Shown here: positions 34,693 through 46,560 of the stretch, piece by piece | How the letters are laid out: every line of letters starts with the position of its first letter | Position numbering within the stretch: position 1 is the stretch's first letter | From: Oasisia sp. SBJ-2009 | Taxonomy: Eukaryota > Annelida > Polychaeta > Sabellida > Siboglinidae | DNA: 64,000 nt | NCBI GenBank assembly: GCA_964017155.1 | Contig: OZ024861.1 | Span: 25,186,213 to 25,250,212 of the forward strand | Reading direction: 5' to 3' | The notes under the pieces: model-generated | The model's input: only the letters and a program-made list of their open reading frames with translations | What the model was told of the DNA's origin: nothing | The model's database searches: none | Translations under genes and position numbers: made by a program

Positions 34693-36341
34693 GCAGGGTC
34701 TGGGAGAGGGGAGAGAACAGAGGGTGGGGAGGGGAGAGAACAGAGGGTGGGGAGGGGAGAGAACAGAGGGTGGGGAGGGGAGTGAACAGAGGGTGGGGAG
34801 GGGAGAGACCAGAGGGTGGGGAGGGGAGTGAACAGAGGGTGGGGAGGGGAGAGAACAGAGGGTGGGGAGGGGAGAGAACAGAGGGTGGGGAGGGGAGTGA
34901 ACAGAGGGTGGGGAGGGGAGAGAACAGAGGGTGGGGAGGGGAGAGACCAGAGGGTGGGGAGGGGAGTGAACAGAGGGTGGGGAGGGGAGAGAACAGAGGG
35001 TGGGGAGGGGAGTGAACAGAGGGTGGGGAGGGGAGAGAACAGAGGGTGGGGAGGGGAGAGACCAGAGGGTGGGGAGGGGAGTGAACAGAGGGTGGGGAGG
35101 GGAGAGAACAGAGGGTGGGGAGGGGAGTGAACAGAGGGTGGGGAGGGGAGAGAACAGAGGGTGGGGAGGGGAGAGACCAGAGGGTGGGAAGGGGAGTGAA
35201 CAGAGGGTGGGGAGGGGAGAGAACAGAGGGTGGGGAGGGGAGAGAACAGAGGGTGGGGAGGGGAGAGAACAGAGGGTGGGGAGGGGAGTGAACAGAGGGT
35301 GGGGAGGGGAGAGACCAGAGGGTGGGGAGGGGAGAGAACAGAGGGTGGGGAGGGGAGTGAACAGAGGGTGGGGAGGGGAGAGACCAGAGGGTGGGGAGGG
35401 GAGTGAACAGAGGGTGGGGAGGGGAGAGAACAGAGGGTGGGGAGGGGAGAGACCAGAGGGTGGGGAGGGGAGTGAACAGAGGGTGGGGAGGGGAGAGAAC
35501 AGAGGGTGGGGAGGGGAGAGAACAGAGGGTGGGGAGGGGAGAGAACAGAGGGTGGGGAGGGGAGTGAACAGAGGGTGGGGAGGGGAGAGACCAGAGGGTG
35601 GGGAGGGGAGTGAACAGAGGGTGGGGAGGGGAGAGAACAGAGGGTGGGGAGGGGAGAGACCAGAGGGTGGGGAGGGGAGTGAACAGAGGGTGGGGAGGGG
35701 AGAGACCAGAGGGTGGGGAGGGGAGAGAACAGAGGGTGGGGAGGGGAGAGAACAGAGGGTGGGGAGGGGAGTGAACAGAGGGTGGGGAGGGGAGTGAACA
35801 GAGGGTGGGGAGGGGAGTGAACAGAGGGTGGGGAGGGGAGAGACCAGAGGGTGGGGAGGGGAGAGAACAGAGGGTGGGGAGGGGAGTGAACAGAGGGTGG
35901 GGAGGGGAGTGAACAGAGGGTGGGGAGGGGAGAGAACAGAGGGTGGGGAGGGGAGAGAACAGAGGGTGGGGAGGGGAGTGAACAGAGGGTGGGGAGGGGA
36001 GAGAACAGAGGGTGGGGAGGGGAGTGAACAGAGGGTGGGGAGGGGAGAGAACAGAGGGTGGGGAGGGGAGAGAACAGAGGGTGGGGAGGGGAGAGAACAG
36101 AGGGTGGGGAGGGGAGTGAACAGAGGGTGGGGAGGGGAGTGAACAGAGGGTGGGGAGGGGAGAGAACAGAGGGTGGGGAGGGGAGAGAACAGAGGGTGGG
36201 GAGGGGAGTGAACAGAGGGTGGGGAGGGGAGAGAACAGAGGGTGGGGAGGGGAGAGAACAGAGGGTGGGGAGGGGAGTGAACAGAGGGTGGGGAGGGGAG
36301 AGAACAGAGGGTGGGGAGGGGAGAGAACAGAGGGTGGAGAG
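34693..36341. repeat. G-rich 23-bp minisatellite, about 71 units
   Basis: The unit is GAGGGTGGGGAGGGGAG with a variable part: AGAACA, TGAACA or AGACCA, giving three interspersed unit types. Each unit holds three G-runs, so adjacent units can form G-quadruplexes on the plus strand. Because 23 is not a multiple of 3, the open frames across it have a 69-nt period; they are not called as genes. It begins about 500 bp upstream of the 34.0-kb candidate first exon. Confidence 0.97.
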
Positions 36342-37637
36342 GGATGATTATAGCATGTTCTGGCAGTTCAAGTCATCCAGTCAGTCAGTACTCAGTAAGA
36401 CTGTTGGGTGTTGCTCCCAATCATGGGTGAACTGTGTGTAGCATCTATGTCGAAGGCTATTATTTATATTAAAATCTTCGTGTAAATTAATATACGAACT
36501 AACATTGCCATACGAATTTCCTATTTTTGGACTAATAAAGGTTATTGTATTGTATTCATTTTATGTTTCACTTTGGATCAAATGACAAAATTAATTTTAT
36601 TACAAATAATAACATGCTATTTACATTTATTTCTTCTGAAAAGTGTTTATGGAAATCTTCATTTATATAATATAGCAGCAGTTTATGTAAAGTATGTTAG
36701 CGGTAAATTAATGTAATCTTGTAGACTAGCATGAATCAGACAGTGGGCCATTAACAGGATAATTTGGCCTGCCAATCCCTATTTATAAGTTGGTTCAGGT
36801 CTTTGACAACCTGACATGATTCAGTAAATACATACACCCTGAGGCTAAATATTATGCTATTTATAATATATACATTTTCTTCCTGCTTCAAGACCATACA
36901 ACATTCAAATAGTAGTCATTAATTAACCTATGTCAAGTTTTGTTGTCAACACCCATGTATTATTGACTGACCTCCTCCATTTTGTTTTCATGTCCGAGAT
37001 TAACGATGCACATCTGATTTATTTAAATAATTAACGTTACCAAGAATTAACTCGGTTCAGTTACCTGGAATCGACTGGAATGGTAATTATTAAGAGGAAC
37101 TTTGCACAGATATTTACTTAGAATTAAGAACATTTGAATGTCAAAGGATGTTGCGATTATCTCGGTCTACAATGTAAATAACACCAATTTACAATCTTAT
37201 TGTTGAGTTTATACTTCAAAGATCGAACATTAAAATATTGATCACTGTATCAGGTTGATTACTTGGGCAGTAAATCTTCAATGAAGTGATTATAGTATTA
37301 TGAACAAAGACTAAACGAGGAACAAAAACAAAAGGTATAATCCAATACCCAGGCACATTGTAACTCCAATTTGTCAAAACAACTGCACCATTTTTCAAGT
37401 GATTTTTTAAATACAAAACTATGTAATCGCCTAGAACTTGCCTTACGATACTGTCATGGTGTTTTTAATAAGAATATAAACTGGAAGTCTGGAATTAGCA
37501 AACGAAATGCATTATTATCTAATTTACATAGGCTCTTTCATAACAAATATTTTATGTGTAACTTAAGTACCAGTATGCATATTCATGATATTTGACCTGC
37601 AATTTCTATATAAAAGTGTGGCAGCCATACAGCTTAA
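36342..37637. other. No gene seen
   Basis: AT-rich DNA with short unrecognised frames. Confidence 0.45.
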
Positions 37638-37950
37638 TTAACCCTTTTTATACCAGACGTCCGCCCAGAAATTATACCCATGTTACCAGAACAATTGGGA
37701 GAAAAAACGGATATGGAAAAAAAAATTACATGGTGTGTGTCAAATTTGATTTTCTCAGCAACTACATAACATATATACAAGTGTTGTATATCAAATGAAA
37801 GCTAAGAAATGCAGCTTTCCATTGATGTGCATCATATAAATAGAACTGTTTATTCAACTATGATATTATAAGTTGAAATCAGAGGAAAGTTTTTTGATTT
37901 TTTTTACAAAATGCATGACTGAACTTCAGCACAACTTTTCGACTGTTTCT

Positions 37951-38390
37951 TGCATGAATAGAAAGCAACTTCAATTACAAGAGTTGTAGACAAATTCAAT
38001 AGTTACATTTTGCTATAAGAATTATTCCTGTGTGACGGGTAGAAGGAATGTTATGAGCAATATTCATCAGGTATGTCAGTCTGAAAATATTAGTTTTGTA
38101 AGATGACAAGTAACAAGTATGGATACTATCATATTATTTCCTTCCAGCAGTCAATAATAACTCTGCTACTGTTTTTTGCATGAATAGAAAGCAACTTCAA
38201 TTACAAGAGTTGTAGAAAAATTCAATAGCTACATTTTGCTAATATACCTGTGTGACGGGTAGAAGGAATGTTATGAGCAATATTCATCAGGTATGTCAGT
38301 CCGAAAATATTAGTTTTGTAAGATGACAAGTAACAACAATGGATATTATCATATTATTTCCTTCCAGCAGTCAATACTATCTCTCCTACT
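37951..38390. repeat. Two tandem copies of a unit of about 226 bp inside the piggyBac-like element
   Basis: The segment starting TGCATGAATAGAAAGCAACT occurs at 37951 and 38177. The second copy has a deletion of about 14 bp before CTGTGTGACGGGTAGAAGGA. Confidence 0.85.
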
Positions 38391-38460
38391 GACAAAATGA
38401 GTTCCAGAAATATGTATGCTATGTGTAAACAATAAATTTATTACAAAACGACAACTAGAA

Positions 38461-38868
38461 CTACAGAACGATCCATCGATTTACATGACAACCCTGTCTG
38501 CCAATGTTCGACTGGTTGATGTGTGCCCTCAGGCATTTCTGGTGCAGAGGCACAGAGCACTCACTACAACCATAGTTCATGGCCTGTGCCATCCAGGGAG
38601 CAATCTGGCGCACTGACAGGGCGAAAGCGGCGAGGATCAGTCACCCAGTCGGGGTGGAAACCCTATAAATCATCCCCAGACTCGTTGGATTCGTGAAACA
38701 AATTGTCAATCCACTGCGGTCTGGTTTCGTCGCCGCCATCCTGCACTCGATCCAGGGCAGTGGGTCGACATTCTCTCCCGCTAATTCTCCTTCAAAATCC
38801 TCGTTTATAAACTTGTCAACTCCCGAAATATCACTGCCTTCGCTGTGTGAAGCACCATCATCCGCCAT
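38461..38868 (-). pseudogene. piggyBac transposase remnant: N-terminus joined to Cys-rich C-terminus
   Basis: On the minus strand an ATG at 38868 starts an acidic N-terminus (MADDGASHSEGSDISG, then FINEDFEGELAGENVD), as in piggyBac transposases. A TGA at 38643-38641 interrupts it. The same frame then continues for 59 codons to a TAG at 38463 and contains YGCSECSVPLHQKCLRAHIN. This matches the C-terminal cysteine-rich DNA-binding domain (C-x2-C-x-V-P-L...C), with one cysteine replaced by histidine. The catalytic DDD core between the two parts is absent. The remnant is non-functional as a transposase. Confidence 0.6.
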
Positions 38869-39137
38869 TTTTAAATGCCGCGACGAACAACACAAAACAA
38901 AACTTTCCAAAAACACGTTTAAAACCACTGAAATTGCCGCAATAAAATGGCGTCTGCCTTGCAGGAAGTGTGGTGTAGCCTCGTTCTCTTCGTATGACGG
39001 AAGTGGGGGATTTTAATTTATTCAATATGGCCACAACATGGCCGCATGGGCGGACACGTTGGTAAATACGCACCGATGCGTATCTGGTAAGATGCGGCAA
39101 CTACGCATCGGTGCGTATCTGGTATAAAAAGGGTTAA

Positions 39138-42100
39138 TGTATTACACAACAAACTGTTTGTTCAAACAGAGTCTGGGTAAAGTAGACAAAAGCCTCTACA
39201 GGTAAAATGAAATGTAAGATCTTGAATTTGGATATAAAAAATAAAAACCATTGAACAGTGTGGGAAAGAAATAATCTTCCCATGAAATCGCCCATAATGT
39301 CACTTACAAAAATACAGAGGAAATACGATCAGACGCACATACTAAATTAGGATTATATGCTCTGGTAGGCTCACTAGGCTGTGGTAGCTGAACCCTAGTC
39401 TAGTTTGGTTCAATGGCTTTTCACCGTAACATGGTGCAACGTCCTATGTCAAAACATTCAACCCACCTTTTCCGTCTACCTGGAACCATTTCATTCGGTC
39501 CAGTCGGGACAAAAAAAACCTGTTGCTGGCCTCACAAAGACCCCAGACTGAGTGGGAACGTTTTATATAGATTACATAACTCAAAACAATTGTACATAAC
39601 AATGTAACATTCCAGGGTTCAATATTAACAGTTGCCCAGGGCAAAGAAAAAGTTAGCAAGCTGTCGTACTTCTTTCCCAGACAGGCAAATAGGCAAGCAA
39701 AATGTATGCACGGACAAACCAAGTTGTCGTAGCCCTTGGGCGATCATATGTAGCACTTCTGAGGTTTACAGATGTTTACCATACCTTAATCTGCTAACTT
39801 CAAAAGCCACAGATCTGACAACACTGTCAATGTAGATTTTCTGTAATGTAAAATTTGATCTGATCATACCTATTAACACACAGCAACAGAGTCCTGGGCT
39901 GAAATTAACCCTAATGGCAACTACTAATAGCAAGTAATAAGTGGAAAAATTTGTCAAATTTAGTAATGGTATAATGTCAAATAATAGTATATTTTGGTAT
40001 ATAAAAATTGAAACTGCTGCCAGCCAGTTGCAAATGACTTGAACTTAAACATTTCACACAGCAACTAGTACTGGGTTCCTAAGAACTAAAAAGATTCCGA
40101 CCGATTCACCTAACAAGACAACAGAAACTTGTTGATCTAATACTTTGAGATCAAAATCTACGATCGCCACAAGATGATGCAAACTTAGCCATTAGAGGGA
40201 GCCACACAATGCTCAACCAACGATAAATCACTATGCATGTTACCATTACCCATTAGCACAAGGAAAACAATCATTTTATTAAAGATAGTATGCACCGCCT
40301 CTGATAAGCTCTAAACGTAATAAATGGTGGATGTTGGGAAGTATTTTCCAGTAAGTAACTAAGTGTACCATGACATCTATCAGGCACATAACACACTGTA
40401 CATAGTAGCATAAGCGAAAATCTATCAACAGCAAAAACATTTCTTTTAAAAAATTAAACGACGTATCATGGGCGTCACATAGCAGACAGACCCAGCAGGC
40501 CAGTGCGGCACTGGGACAACATTTTTAAACAGTAAAGACATGTTTTAAGGGTTGTCAGGTAAAAGAGCTAGCTCTTCTTAAACTCATGTGACACCAGTAT
40601 GCGACCAAAACTCAGCCGATGGGTCGAAACATTGTGTGTTTCTCAAACTATGCTCCAAACTATGTGAATTTCTCACAAAACTTGCTAACCTGTTATTAAA
40701 AATGTTTTACAACAACCCGATATATTTATTTGTATTTGTATTTGTGATAAATGCTAGGAAATGTCATAAGTTTAAATTAATTATCATTTCAGGGTATGTC
40801 AAATTCTACTAGGGGAAACAATAACAATACCCTGTAATAACAACAGTAAAACATTTATAGTCCCTTTATTTTGGGCCTCAAAAATAATTAATTAAGCATA
40901 TTATATAAATTGTGAACTGGGATACGATCACATAGTTGAGTCCAGATTTTAGCTGCAATGTAGAATGACCCGGTCAACTTCCACTTTCTCACACAATAGT
41001 CCTGAATAGGATACAATATTGAAATATCTCACCCATGAATGTGAACAATGGACATTTAGGCTGCATTTAAATCTGATCTACGGCCTACGGGTCCACTTAG
41101 TGGCCCACATAAATAATAAATATGTAAAGTGGTGTTCATTGATCCATTCAATTTAGTCACTGGGTCACTAGGATACCATAAATAATCTCAATACAACCCA
41201 TCAGATTGTCATAAATATATTTATGGTAACATCTACACACTGGTTCTCAGAAATCGGATTGGGGAATCTGTCATATACCCGAGGTGAGTAGTGACAGCAG
41301 CAACTGGTGTATCTATTTATAGAATTCATCCCGTCACACTGATATTGTCAAACATGTGATGAAAAAAATCTGTATGATGTCTTACATACAGTGTCATGTG
41401 ACAGTGTACTTGACCCAGACACATGTCTGTCCCATGAAACATGTCATGTGACCCAGGCAGGTCAATGTGACATTATTAATTTATAAAGGTTCAGTAATTA
41501 AATCTTCATGGAGTAACTGAACACAAATTCAGCACAAATCTGCCTAAAACATTAAACCCTTCCATGCAAATTCCCTGAACAATGAACAACTTCACCATTA
41601 AATCTCCGCAAATGCACCAGTTCAACCAAGCAAAAAACACGACTATTCACGCTACTTTGAACCTAGATTTTATGTTGGGATAAAAAAAAATGTGAATTCG
41701 TACTTAATATTAATAATGACTTCTTTTGCACCAATATCCTCGAAGATCAAGCTCAGAGGTGCAACAAAACCAAGGGATTAAGCAAACTCGCAAAACTATG
41801 CATGAGTCGTCAATGGATGGATGAAGAAGCTAGGAGGCTTGACTACAGGTGTACTTGCCTGGTTGGATAAGTACTAATTCATAAGACAAGTACTTTCTGG
41901 GGGTCATTTATCGTTATTTAATATGGTTTAAATGGATTGATCATTGGTGTAAGTTTGTTTAAATTAGAGAACAGTTTTATTTACCAATTCCGCTGGTTCT
42001 TGTAAATTACAGAGTGTGAGCAGTACTCGTTACTCACCGTCTATGAATGTTAACAAATTATGTCCCTGCCTGCATTTATGCAACCAACCCTACGTATGCC

Positions 42101-43109
42101 TCTATGGTGTCCTGCCATTTTCGGCCCCCACAAACGATGGGGTCACCAACTACCAAAATAAACTACCCTTCATTGTATTGATGAACCTTTCAGATATCAG
42201 CCTACACATAATATTCACAGCCATTCACAGCAGTGCACCCAACATTGGGCATTCTGCCTACCCTCCGGTATTTAAGGACATCTTGACATGCTACCCTTCT
42301 GCTATTGTCAAAGAGTCTGTTTGAATCACCTGGCCATTCACCCCCTTTACACTAAACCACTCTACCATAAACAAATATGCTAACAAACACCTGTCCTGTA
42401 TCAGTGTACGCAGATGGGGTCATCAGATGCAACCAATCAAACTATGGTCTACTTCTGCCACCACTACCTGTCATTGTATTCTTGCATACTGTGCCACCTT
42501 CAGTTACGCATACACAAAAAGGATTTATTGTTTCTTGTAAATCTCGCCAACCTGGGTATGTAAGTACAGTCAGGACTACACGCCACACAATCAGAACATG
42601 CGCATGGCATGTCACAATGGATCAGTGCACTTTGGCCCACTGATGGTCTCCAAATAGGACACTACTTAGTGTCACATAACTGAGTATCTTTTGACAGAAG
42701 AATATGTTCACATGAAGAAAGATTACATCAATAATACATCTTCATTGTCTGACCAATGAGCAATGTCAGTAAAAATAGCATTATTCACAAGTTCAAGCAC
42801 TTGTATGTACCAGGGCCTGACAGTACATTTTTATCTACTGGCCCAAGGGGCAAGTGGATTTGTAAAGTTATTGAGAGCCCCCCAAAACGTAGCTAAAGTA
42901 CTGGCCCAAACTCTGGGGGGAAAAATCCATTAATATTGCGAAAATGTCATCTAACAAGAAGCAGCCTTGCCACATTTTTGGGGATGGCAATCTGTATTTT
43001 TGACCTAAAATTTGGTAAGAATCCGTATATAATTAATCAGATCTACCAGTTAACTGGCCTAAGTTATTAAGGCCTTTTCAAAACGTTTTTTTTCAATTAT
43101 TGGGGCCAG
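39138..43109. other. No gene seen
   Basis: Mostly AT-rich DNA. The stretch 40587-40675 (GACACCAGTATGCGACCAAA...GGGTCGAAACATTGTGTG) is related to 19535-19620, a possible old retroelement end. Other frames (for example 42016-42324) have no recognised domain. Confidence 0.45.
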
Positions 43110-43163
43110 GGTGTCTACCAAAACATATATGACTGGCAATAATTTGGTCCTGCATAAAGCCCT
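43110..43163 (+). mobile_element. CTTTATGCAG-ended MITE, 3' fragment (copy 5)
   Basis: Only the last 54 bp remain: GTGTCTACCAAAACATATAT and then TGGTCCTGCATAAAGCCCTG. Confidence 0.65.
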
Positions 43164-43823
43164 GATCCACATGTTCACAAAAACGAATGTATATATTTAT
43201 TCTCTACAGTTTCATTCTGTTGTGTGCACAAAACTGATTGTCCACCAATAACTTTTTTGTTCATCTCGTGGCTTGTGTAATGCCAATTAATAACATTTTG
43301 CACTGTATTATATCATTATTGTTGATCAGTATGAGTGAAATGTACTTTCGAGTATTTGCACTTGATCTTTAAGCATGTCAACAGTGACTTTGAAGTTTCA
43401 CCAGCTATCACCAGCTTTGGGGTCATTGACCAATTGGCTGTGTATCAGATCCACGAAAGTTACGGTGATCTTACAAACACATGGTTTTGCATTGTTGAAA
43501 TGCTGCTTTAAAAAAGTTTCTACTTCTATAATTATCATTATCTTCAGCATCACTGGCCAATACGGCATGCAACAGCACAGAAATAAGTTGCAGGAATAGT
43601 GATCACAGATATCAAATGCCACAAAATGTATGGTCATAAAATGTATTTAATAAAATGTTAATATGTGATATATTAGGTGTGACATCATTTTCAGTGTTCT
43701 TAGGCATCTTAGCTGATTGTTGTAGAAGTTAAAATCTGTAGGTGTGCTTTAACCCATGATGGTCACACTAACTCATATATCGATGCATGTGGGCAAACAA
43801 TTATCAATTGTAATAATCAAGTA

Positions 43824-44045
43824 ATGAATACTGATTATACGAAGATTACATCAATTGATACAGTGGTGACATTGTTGTTAAATAACATCAATTGATACAG
43901 TCGTGACATTGTTGTTAAATAACATCAATTGATACAGTCGTGACATTGTTGTTAAATAACATCAATTGATACAGTCGTGACATTGTTGTTAAATACCAAC
44001 AATGTCACGACTGTATCAATTGATCTTCGTATAATCAGTATTCAT
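43824..44045. repeat. Hairpin with four internal 37-bp tandem copies
   Basis: The arms ATGAATACTGATTATACGAA (43824) and TTCGTATAATCAGTATTCAT (44026-44045) are exact reverses. The inner part ACATCAATTGATACAGTCGT... is repeated four times at 37-bp spacing (43848, 43885, 43922, 43959) before the return arm. No coding potential. Confidence 0.9.
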
Positions 44046-44099
44046 AAATTCAGAAATCAGATGTCCCATCTTTTTGTATACCAGTAGTCCAGTATATCA

Positions 44100-44100
44100 G

Positions 44101-44129
<29 letters not shown>
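44100..44129. repeat. (TA)n microsatellite
   Basis: Pure TA run. Confidence 0.9.
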
Positions 44130-44133
<4 letters not shown>

Positions 44134-44450
44134 TTATAGCCTATAGATGTGTGTATTTATGTATATAAGATATGGGAGGAGTAGTTTGGCGGTTATATGC
44201 AGTGGGTGCCTTATTTTTGACAAAAACACATTTAAATTACTGTACATATCTGCCAATAAATATTGATTTGAAAATTTCATTTCTTTGAGAAATCAAACAC
44301 ATACATCAGTATACACTGACAGTAAGAATATTCTCATTTGTTTGTGCAATCTTTTCATTAAATTTGGCATAAATCACCAATCACTGTACATAGAATGCTT
44401 AGAGCTCTGAGTTAAAGTTTCATTATTAATTCAACATGAAGCTCAATTTA

Positions 44451-44743
44451 TGCCGATACCCATCCACCCATCATTTGGATTGGTAAAGTCCGTTCTGGAT
44501 GGGTAGAAATATCACTGGATGGGTGGTGGACATGTAAAACAATAAGGTGCAAAAAAGGACTACAAAAATCACAGACTTAGTAAATTAGGCCTTTTTGAAA
44601 ATGGGTGTCACACGTGTGTTTATAGTTTATTTCAGGTCAAAATACAAATCTCAACTGCCTTGTATGTTGATGATTGAACAGGTATATGTCCACCGGAAAA
44701 ATATGTGACTGTCAAAAATGTTATCCTGCATAAAGTCGTGACA
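44451..44743 (+). mobile_element. CTTTATGCAG-ended MITE, copy 6 (diverged)
   Basis: Interior motifs (CCATCCACCCATCATTTGGA, GTGTCACACGTGTGTTTATA) and the end CTGCATAAAGTCGTG are kept; the left terminal repeat is degraded. Confidence 0.65.
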
Positions 44744-45046
44744 TAACGTTATTCTAAAAACTGGAATCTTCAGGTGAATGTATGATCATATGATACTGTC
44801 ATGTTTCTAAGTCTATGTATTATTAACATGTTTTGGTTTCTGAAAAAATGCATTGTCAAATAGGTCAATCAATGGCTTCAAGGCTTACTGTTCAGCTAGC
44901 AGTTGATTTGTGTTCAAATGTGTACAAAGCAAACACTCGTGATCAGGATATTCTAATACGAAACAAATATATGTTTCAAATGGTATCACTGACCATGTGA
45001 TTCAACGAGGCAGGTCAGCATTTTCACACAGGTCAACTGTGAACAC

Positions 45047-45560
45047 CCAGCAAACAACGACCTGTGATTTCACATGTTCTGTAAATGAATTCACAAGTGC
45101 AACTGGCTCAATTCACGTGTTTCCATACGTGAATTCACCGGATTCTGTGAACAAATTTGGTGTGTCGACACATGTTTTCCGCACGTGAAATCACGAGTTT
45201 TTCCATTCGTGAAAATCACGTGTTTTCTGCACGTGTATTCACCTGATTGCCGTACGTGAATTCATGGGATTCTGTGAACAAATTTGGTGTGTCGACACGT
45301 GTTAACCGTGAAGCCACGAGTGTTTCACGTGATGACACGTACCAGTGAAACCGTACCTGTTCTGACCCAGTACGACTCGTGGCAAACTCGTTCAAAACTT
45401 GTGATAATAGGCAGAACAGGTGTATTCACGTGAATACACGTACTGGTGGAGCGGTACCAATTATATATATATGAACCAGTATGACACGTGCCAACATTAT
45501 ATATATATGAACCAGTATGACACGTGCCAACTGGTTCAGAAATGGTTCCTTGTTTGCTGG
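45047..45560 (+). mobile_element. CCAGCAAACA-ended MITE, copy 4, with 8-bp target duplication
   Basis: 514 bp bounded by CCAGCAAACAA and TTGTTTGCTGG. It is flanked by a perfect 8-bp duplication GTGAACAC (45039-45046 and 45561-45568), which places the family with hAT-type elements. It is longer than its relatives because of an internal duplication at 45180-45300 (GTGAATTC...GATTCTGTGAACAAATTTGG occurs twice) and a second, smaller one near 45464-45515. Confidence 0.88.
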
Positions 45561-45634
45561 GTGAACACACCTAATAAGACGTATGAGATTTAATTGCATG
45601 TCAGCTTGAAAAACATTATGTAAAAGCTATTTAC

Positions 45635-45874
45635 CTGGACACGATAGCAGACCGAGGGCGGTTCTTCAATGTCAGTACTACTGACTACAAAAGATCCGGA
45701 GGAGTCATAATCCGTCACATCTCCATACTCCTGCTTGACCGGTGGTAGATACCAGCCGGACAGCATTGACGTTGTCGTCGGATCACATGTCATGTCGACC
45801 CCGTTCACACAACAGTTACTGTCCACTCTGTCTTTGAATGTTGCCATGCCCATGGGCATGTGCCACTCTGCCAT
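45635..45874 (-). CDS. Candidate first coding exon, VKQE/VTDYD motif (copy 2)
   Basis: On the minus strand an ATG opens 80 codons ending in GTCCAG|GTAAAT, a phase-0 donor. An in-frame TAA lies 39 nt upstream. The peptide starts MAEWHMPMGMATF and contains WYLPPVKQEYGDVTDYDSSG, then an acidic tail ending CYRVQ. It aligns with the 34.0-kb exon around P-x-VKQE, VTDYD and SG. Upstream (about 45,880-46,560) the DNA is richer in CpG than its surroundings, as expected near a promoter. The protein family is not recognised. The pair looks like duplicated alternative first exons with about 11.5 kb between them. Confidence 0.55.
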
Positions 45875-45879
45875 AGCTG

Positions 45880-46560
45880 GAGTGGGGATCCACAACGCCG
45901 ACAACGCCGATTACGTGTTAGACTAGGTTTGGCACTTACGGTGTCTGTCAGTGTGACACTAGTCTATTAGTAGACTGTCACAGTCAGTACACCCGAGTCC
46001 CGGAGGACGAGGCTGAACTTGACTGAACTTGTTGAAGCAACGACGCACGACCCAACAATCATTATCTTATGTAACGGTAAATTAGTAATTAGCAGACGCT
46101 GCTGATTTGTCATATGTTGATTCGTGTCAAGAAAACGTGCACTCATAAAGCCTGTAGCTGTACCACATGTTTCCATTCCTTAACTGCACATACACCGTCT
46201 TGGACGCCCAAAACATAAGTGATGGATGCAGCACGCATCAGTTTCGGCCGACATCAGCAGCGAGTGACCCCCGTCGTCTGGTGAAGTCGCACGAACAACG
46301 GCCGGATGCTTCAATAGTCGACTACCAGGCACACCGGATAATTCATAATAAACCAGCGGAGACGTACATTCACACTGTCGCCTGTAGCACGGCCTGCTGG
46401 CATCTGCGACCTCAAAAAGATGTACTAACTGGCCCAACCGCGGCACTACATAAACATGCACCGACAGTATTAACAATCTCCGATTTCAGTGATTGACATG
46501 TGCGTTCTGCTTGAAGGAGCAACTCTAGCGGATGGCCAGGACACAAACACACCAGTGGCG
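45880..46560 (-). promoter_or_regulatory. CpG-richer region upstream of the 45.6-kb first exon
   Basis: CpG dinucleotides are noticeably denser here than in the flanking AT-rich DNA, for example around 46000-46040 and 46240-46330. Open frames exist on both strands but show no recognised domain. Its place directly upstream of the candidate first exon suggests a promoter or 5' UTR. The evidence is composition only. Confidence 0.35.

Larger units (their letters stand above)
37642..39133. mobile_element. piggyBac-like element, internally deleted
   Basis: 1492 bp with ends CCCTTTTTATACCAGA and TCTGGTATAAAAAGGG, flanked by TTAA (37638-37641 and 39134-39137). The minus strand carries transposase remnants (38461-38868). 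A second inverted motif lies near the right end (ACGCATCGGTGCGTATCTGG, with its reverse just before). The left part contains a 226-bp tandem duplication. The central DDE catalytic domain is missing, so it cannot move itself. Confidence 0.85.

Noticed and set aside
34626..36441. Gly/Glu/Arg-rich repeat proteins across the G-rich array
   Set aside because: The 23-bp unit drives all frames; the frames are interrupted and restart by chance with unit type. This is a minisatellite, not a gene.
42016..42324. 102-codon frame
   Set aside because: Low-information composition, no domain, no splice sites or promoter.
46167..46496. 109-codon frame on the plus strand near the CpG-rich region
   Set aside because: No recognised domain, and it overlaps an equally long frame on the other strand; GC-rich composition explains both.
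11940..46555. Recurring TGGCGCCA palindrome (11942, 16561, 22692, 24340, 28058, 46546) as an LTR primer-binding site
   Set aside because: No LTRs or polypurine tract accompany it; two occurrences are just the same position in the two hAT-like copies.
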